A program made the translations under genes and the position numbers. Under the pieces are notes generated by a model. The model searched no databases, was not told where the DNA came from, and worked only from the letters and a program-made list of their open reading frames with translations. A stretch of 6,261 bases of DNA from Burkholderiales bacterium. GTDB taxonomy: Bacteria; Pseudomonadota; Gammaproteobacteria; Burkholderiales; Burkholderiaceae_D. The stretch spans positions 1 to 6,261 of the forward strand of contig JACPVY010000498.1 in the NCBI GenBank assembly GCA_016197345.1, given 5' to 3'. The first letter of the stretch is position 1. Every line of letters begins with the position of its first letter. This document shows, piece by piece, positions 4,378-6,261 of this stretch.

Positions 4378-6261
4378 GCACCGGGCTGGCATAGTCTGAC
4401 CATTCGCTATCACCCGCCGTACTCGTCGTTTTCACTTTGCACATATAGAACCCGCTGTCCAAGCCCGTCATCGCAATCGGCGAACCATTGCCATTTACCG
4501 GGCCGTGGCCGCAATTTGCAGTGTATTTGACGAAGGCGCCAGTACCTAAAGCGCCGGGGGTAAAGGAAACATATATAACGCCATTGCTTGCCGTCGCGCT
4601 GCCTATGGTTGGTGCCGATGGCAAGACCGAGGCCGCTCTTGCCTGCACCAATTGCGCGCTACAAGCTTGTGCTGACTGGCCGTTGGAATCGTTAGCCACC
4701 ACGCACACGGTATAGCCAACTGGCGATGCGGTTAGATTGGCGCCTACCAATGCCGAGTTCGATGGTTGGTAAGTGACCGATTGCGGGCCTGGTGCTGGGT
4801 ATGGCGCGCCATTCACGAACCAAGTGTAAAACATGCCGCTACCGCTATGACTGCAATTAGCGCTGGCGGCGACATTTCCCCCCGACGTTGGCAAACTATA
4901 TGTCGACAAACTGACCGACGAACAAACTGGGGCAATTGGCACTGACGCCGCTTGCACTAGCTGCACACAATTTGTCGCCTCACCACTAGCATTTTGGGCT
5001 TTGACGCAAATCGCATAAAAATTCGGCGATGTCGTCGAATTGACGCCGACTGGTGACGAATTGGTCGCTAAGTTGCCCGGATAGGTCACACCATTGACAG
5101 ACCATGTATAGCTCAAACCACCACCGGTACAATTGGCTTGCGCATAGACCATGCCGCCACTGGCGGGCACACTGCTTGGGTTCAGGCTTGTTGGGGCGCA
5201 AGATGGCGCGGCAGTTGGCGTAGGAACTGGCACTGGCGCCGGGGTTGGAGTCGGAATTGGGGCAGGCGAAAACGCAGGGCAAACGCTCACTCTTGCATCT
5301 GGCGGGCTGGTGCTATAGCGGCTGTCGTTTTCAACATAATGGCCAATTGGCAGCAAAGAAACCACCATGTCGGACTTATCCGCTTTCAGCACTCGTTGGA
5401 TCGCGTCAGCATTGAATTGAGTTGGATATTTTTCCATCATGTTGATGAAAAAATCGAAGCCGGTCATGCCTTTCGCTGGCATGTAATTCATCATGTCATA
5501 CGCTACGCTATGCCGATCTTTTGGCACGGCAGCGATGGAAGCGGAGTAGTTGTCGATGTCGAGACGGCGCGATTCCAGCAAAAATAGATTCGCTTTATTG
5601 AAGTTGGTACCGCTATACGCCTTGACACCAGCGATCACCGCTTGCCCCACGGCACGATGCTCTGGGTGGCAGGAAGTGCCATGCCGTGGATCAAAAGTCA
5701 GAATCACGTCTGGTGCAAACTTGTCGATCTCCATTCGCACCACATTATTCAAATCGACTAAACCCCATTGCGCAGCTTGGGTGCTCCATTGATTGAGTAC
5801 GGTTTGCGGGCTATCCGATCCCGGCCCAGAATAAAATGTGCCAATGTCCGAGACGGCAGGCAAAAACGCCATTGCATTGACAAACTCATTGGCGTCGGGA
5901 TGATAAGTGCGGTTGGAGGTGGTGGCAACGACACGGCAAGTTTTGCCCGCAGCACCACAGTATTTGCCAACCACGGGAGAAAACCAGATTTCGTCGTCTT
6001 CATGCGCTGTCAACATCAGTATCTTGCTCGATGCGGCGATCACGGCTTCAGGATCAAGCACAGGCAAACCAAATTCATTCGAACCATTGATAGCGGCGGT
6101 GCGCGGCGTGTTATTGCTGTCGATGCTAGTGGCATCAATCCGAATATTTTGCCCCGCAATTGGGCCGCTGTAATGGATCGTAAAGCGATACGGCACGCCA
6201 GACGAAACGCTAGTGCCGCATAATTGGTGGATCGCCTCTTCTGCTGGTTCGCTCGAATATT
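4370..6261 (-). CDS. PIG-L/LmbE-family deacetylase with Ig-like and FN3 domains (5' end outside window)
   Basis: The gene is partial: the frame is open to the right edge and 629 residues are visible. A GTG at 6194-6196 opens the longest start-to-stop stretch, but 21 in-frame codons precede it and the homology-like sequence runs through it, so the true start lies beyond 6261. An unrecognised stretch is followed by a PIG-L domain with AHEDDE (5990-6007; usual AHPDDE) and HPEH (5657-5668), the motifs that supply zinc ligands and catalytic Asp in this family of N-acetylglucosaminyl and related N-deacetylases. Next come a Pro/Thr linker (about 5204-5266), two Ig-like repeats with four Cys each (about 4952-5200 and 4643-4924), and an FN3-like domain (about 4373-4618, containing SAPTIGSATASNG and a SEWSDYASP ending). 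The paired cysteines and linker point to an extracellular protein acting on a sugar polymer or glycoconjugate. The substrate and any signal peptide cannot be read here. It is probably transcribed separately from the DUF1800/DUF1501 operon. Confidence 0.92.
   Translation of the reverse strand, partial: YSSEPAEEAIHQLCGTSVSSGVPYRFTIHYSGPIAGQNIRIDATSIDSNNTPRTAAINGSNEFGLPVLDPEAVIAASSKILMLTAHEDDEIWFSPVVGKYCGAAGKTCRVVATTSNRTYHPDANEFVNAMAFLPAVSDIGTFYSGPGSDSPQTVLNQWSTQAAQWGLVDLNNVVRMEIDKFAPDVILTFDPRHGTSCHPEHRAVGQAVIAGVKAYSGTNFNKANLFLLESRRLDIDNYSASIAAVPKDRHSVAYDMMNYMPAKGMTGFDFFINMMEKYPTQFNADAIQRVLKADKSDMVVSLLPIGHYVENDSRYSTSPPDARVSVCPAFSPAPIPTPTPAPVPVPTPTAAPSCAPTSLNPSSVPASGGMVYAQANCTGGGLSYTWSVNGVTYPGNLATNSSPVGVNSTTSPNFYAICVKAQNASGEATNCVQLVQAASVPIAPVCSSVSLSTYSLPTSGGNVAASANCSHSGSGMFYTWFVNGAPYPAPGPQSVTYQPSNSALVGANLTASPVGYTVCVVANDSNGQSAQACSAQLVQARAASVLPSAPTIGSATASNGVIYVSFTPGALGTGAFVKYTANCGHGPVNGNGSPIAMTGLDSGFYMCKVKTTSTAGDSEWSDYASPVQL
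4643..5200 (-). repeat. Two tandem four-cysteine Ig-like protein repeats in the deacetylase
   Basis: Two consecutive segments of about 83 and 94 residues share one pattern. Each has a leading Cys, SxPxSGGxV, then ANC, then a YTWxVNGxxYP strand, then VGxNxTxSPxxY with a following Cys, and ends in a Cys shortly before QLVQ. The DNA has diverged, so the duplication is old. The spacing would suit two disulfides per domain in an oxidising compartment. The fold assignment comes from pattern only. Confidence 0.75.

Noticed and set aside
4134..4394. 86-codon plus-strand frame in the intergenic region
   Set aside because: It runs through the palindromes and into the 3' end of the deacetylase gene, with no ribosome binding site or recognisable product.
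6194..6196. GTG as the start of the deacetylase gene
   Set aside because: The frame is open for 21 more codons to the window edge, there is no signal peptide after it, and the codons before it read as continuous protein.

Overview
The window comes from a mid-GC (roughly 50%) Gram-negative bacterium, most likely a proteobacterium. The basis is Sec- and Tat-type export signals, Shine-Dalgarno-led ATG starts, and a DUF1800/DUF1501 gene pair. A betaproteobacterium is my impression from codon style and from a REP-like palindrome; nothing here proves it. No rRNA, tRNA, CRISPR array, integrase or transposase gene was found.

All three supported genes lie on the minus strand, so transcription runs from high to low coordinates. 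At the right edge (4370-6261) is the 3' part of a gene for a large, probably exported PIG-L/LmbE-family deacetylase. It has a zinc-hydrolase domain, a Pro/Thr linker, two cysteine-rich Ig-like repeats and a C-terminal fibronectin-III-like domain. Its start lies outside the window.

A 646-bp gap without a convincing gene follows (3724-4369). It holds a 13-bp tandem duplication over the deacetylase stop codon and three short palindromes 48-55 bp apart, one of them a perfect 24-bp palindrome preceded by GTAG as in REP elements. It also holds an AT-rich dyad and a possible leader stem-loop before the next gene. Any promoter for the next operon should lie here, but I found no strong one.

At 149-3723 is a tight two-gene operon. 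A Sec-exported DUF1800 protein carrying Ig-like and IPT/TIG domains is followed after 17 bp (14 bp if the first ATG is used) by a Tat-exported DUF1501 protein. The two families commonly occur as neighbours and their joint biochemical role is not established. The left end (1-148) carries nested inverted repeats right after the operon stop codon, possibly a transcript-end structure.

Taken together the region encodes secreted, modular envelope or extracellular proteins. A link to polysaccharide or cell-surface chemistry is plausible from the deacetylase and adhesion-type domains, but it is inference.
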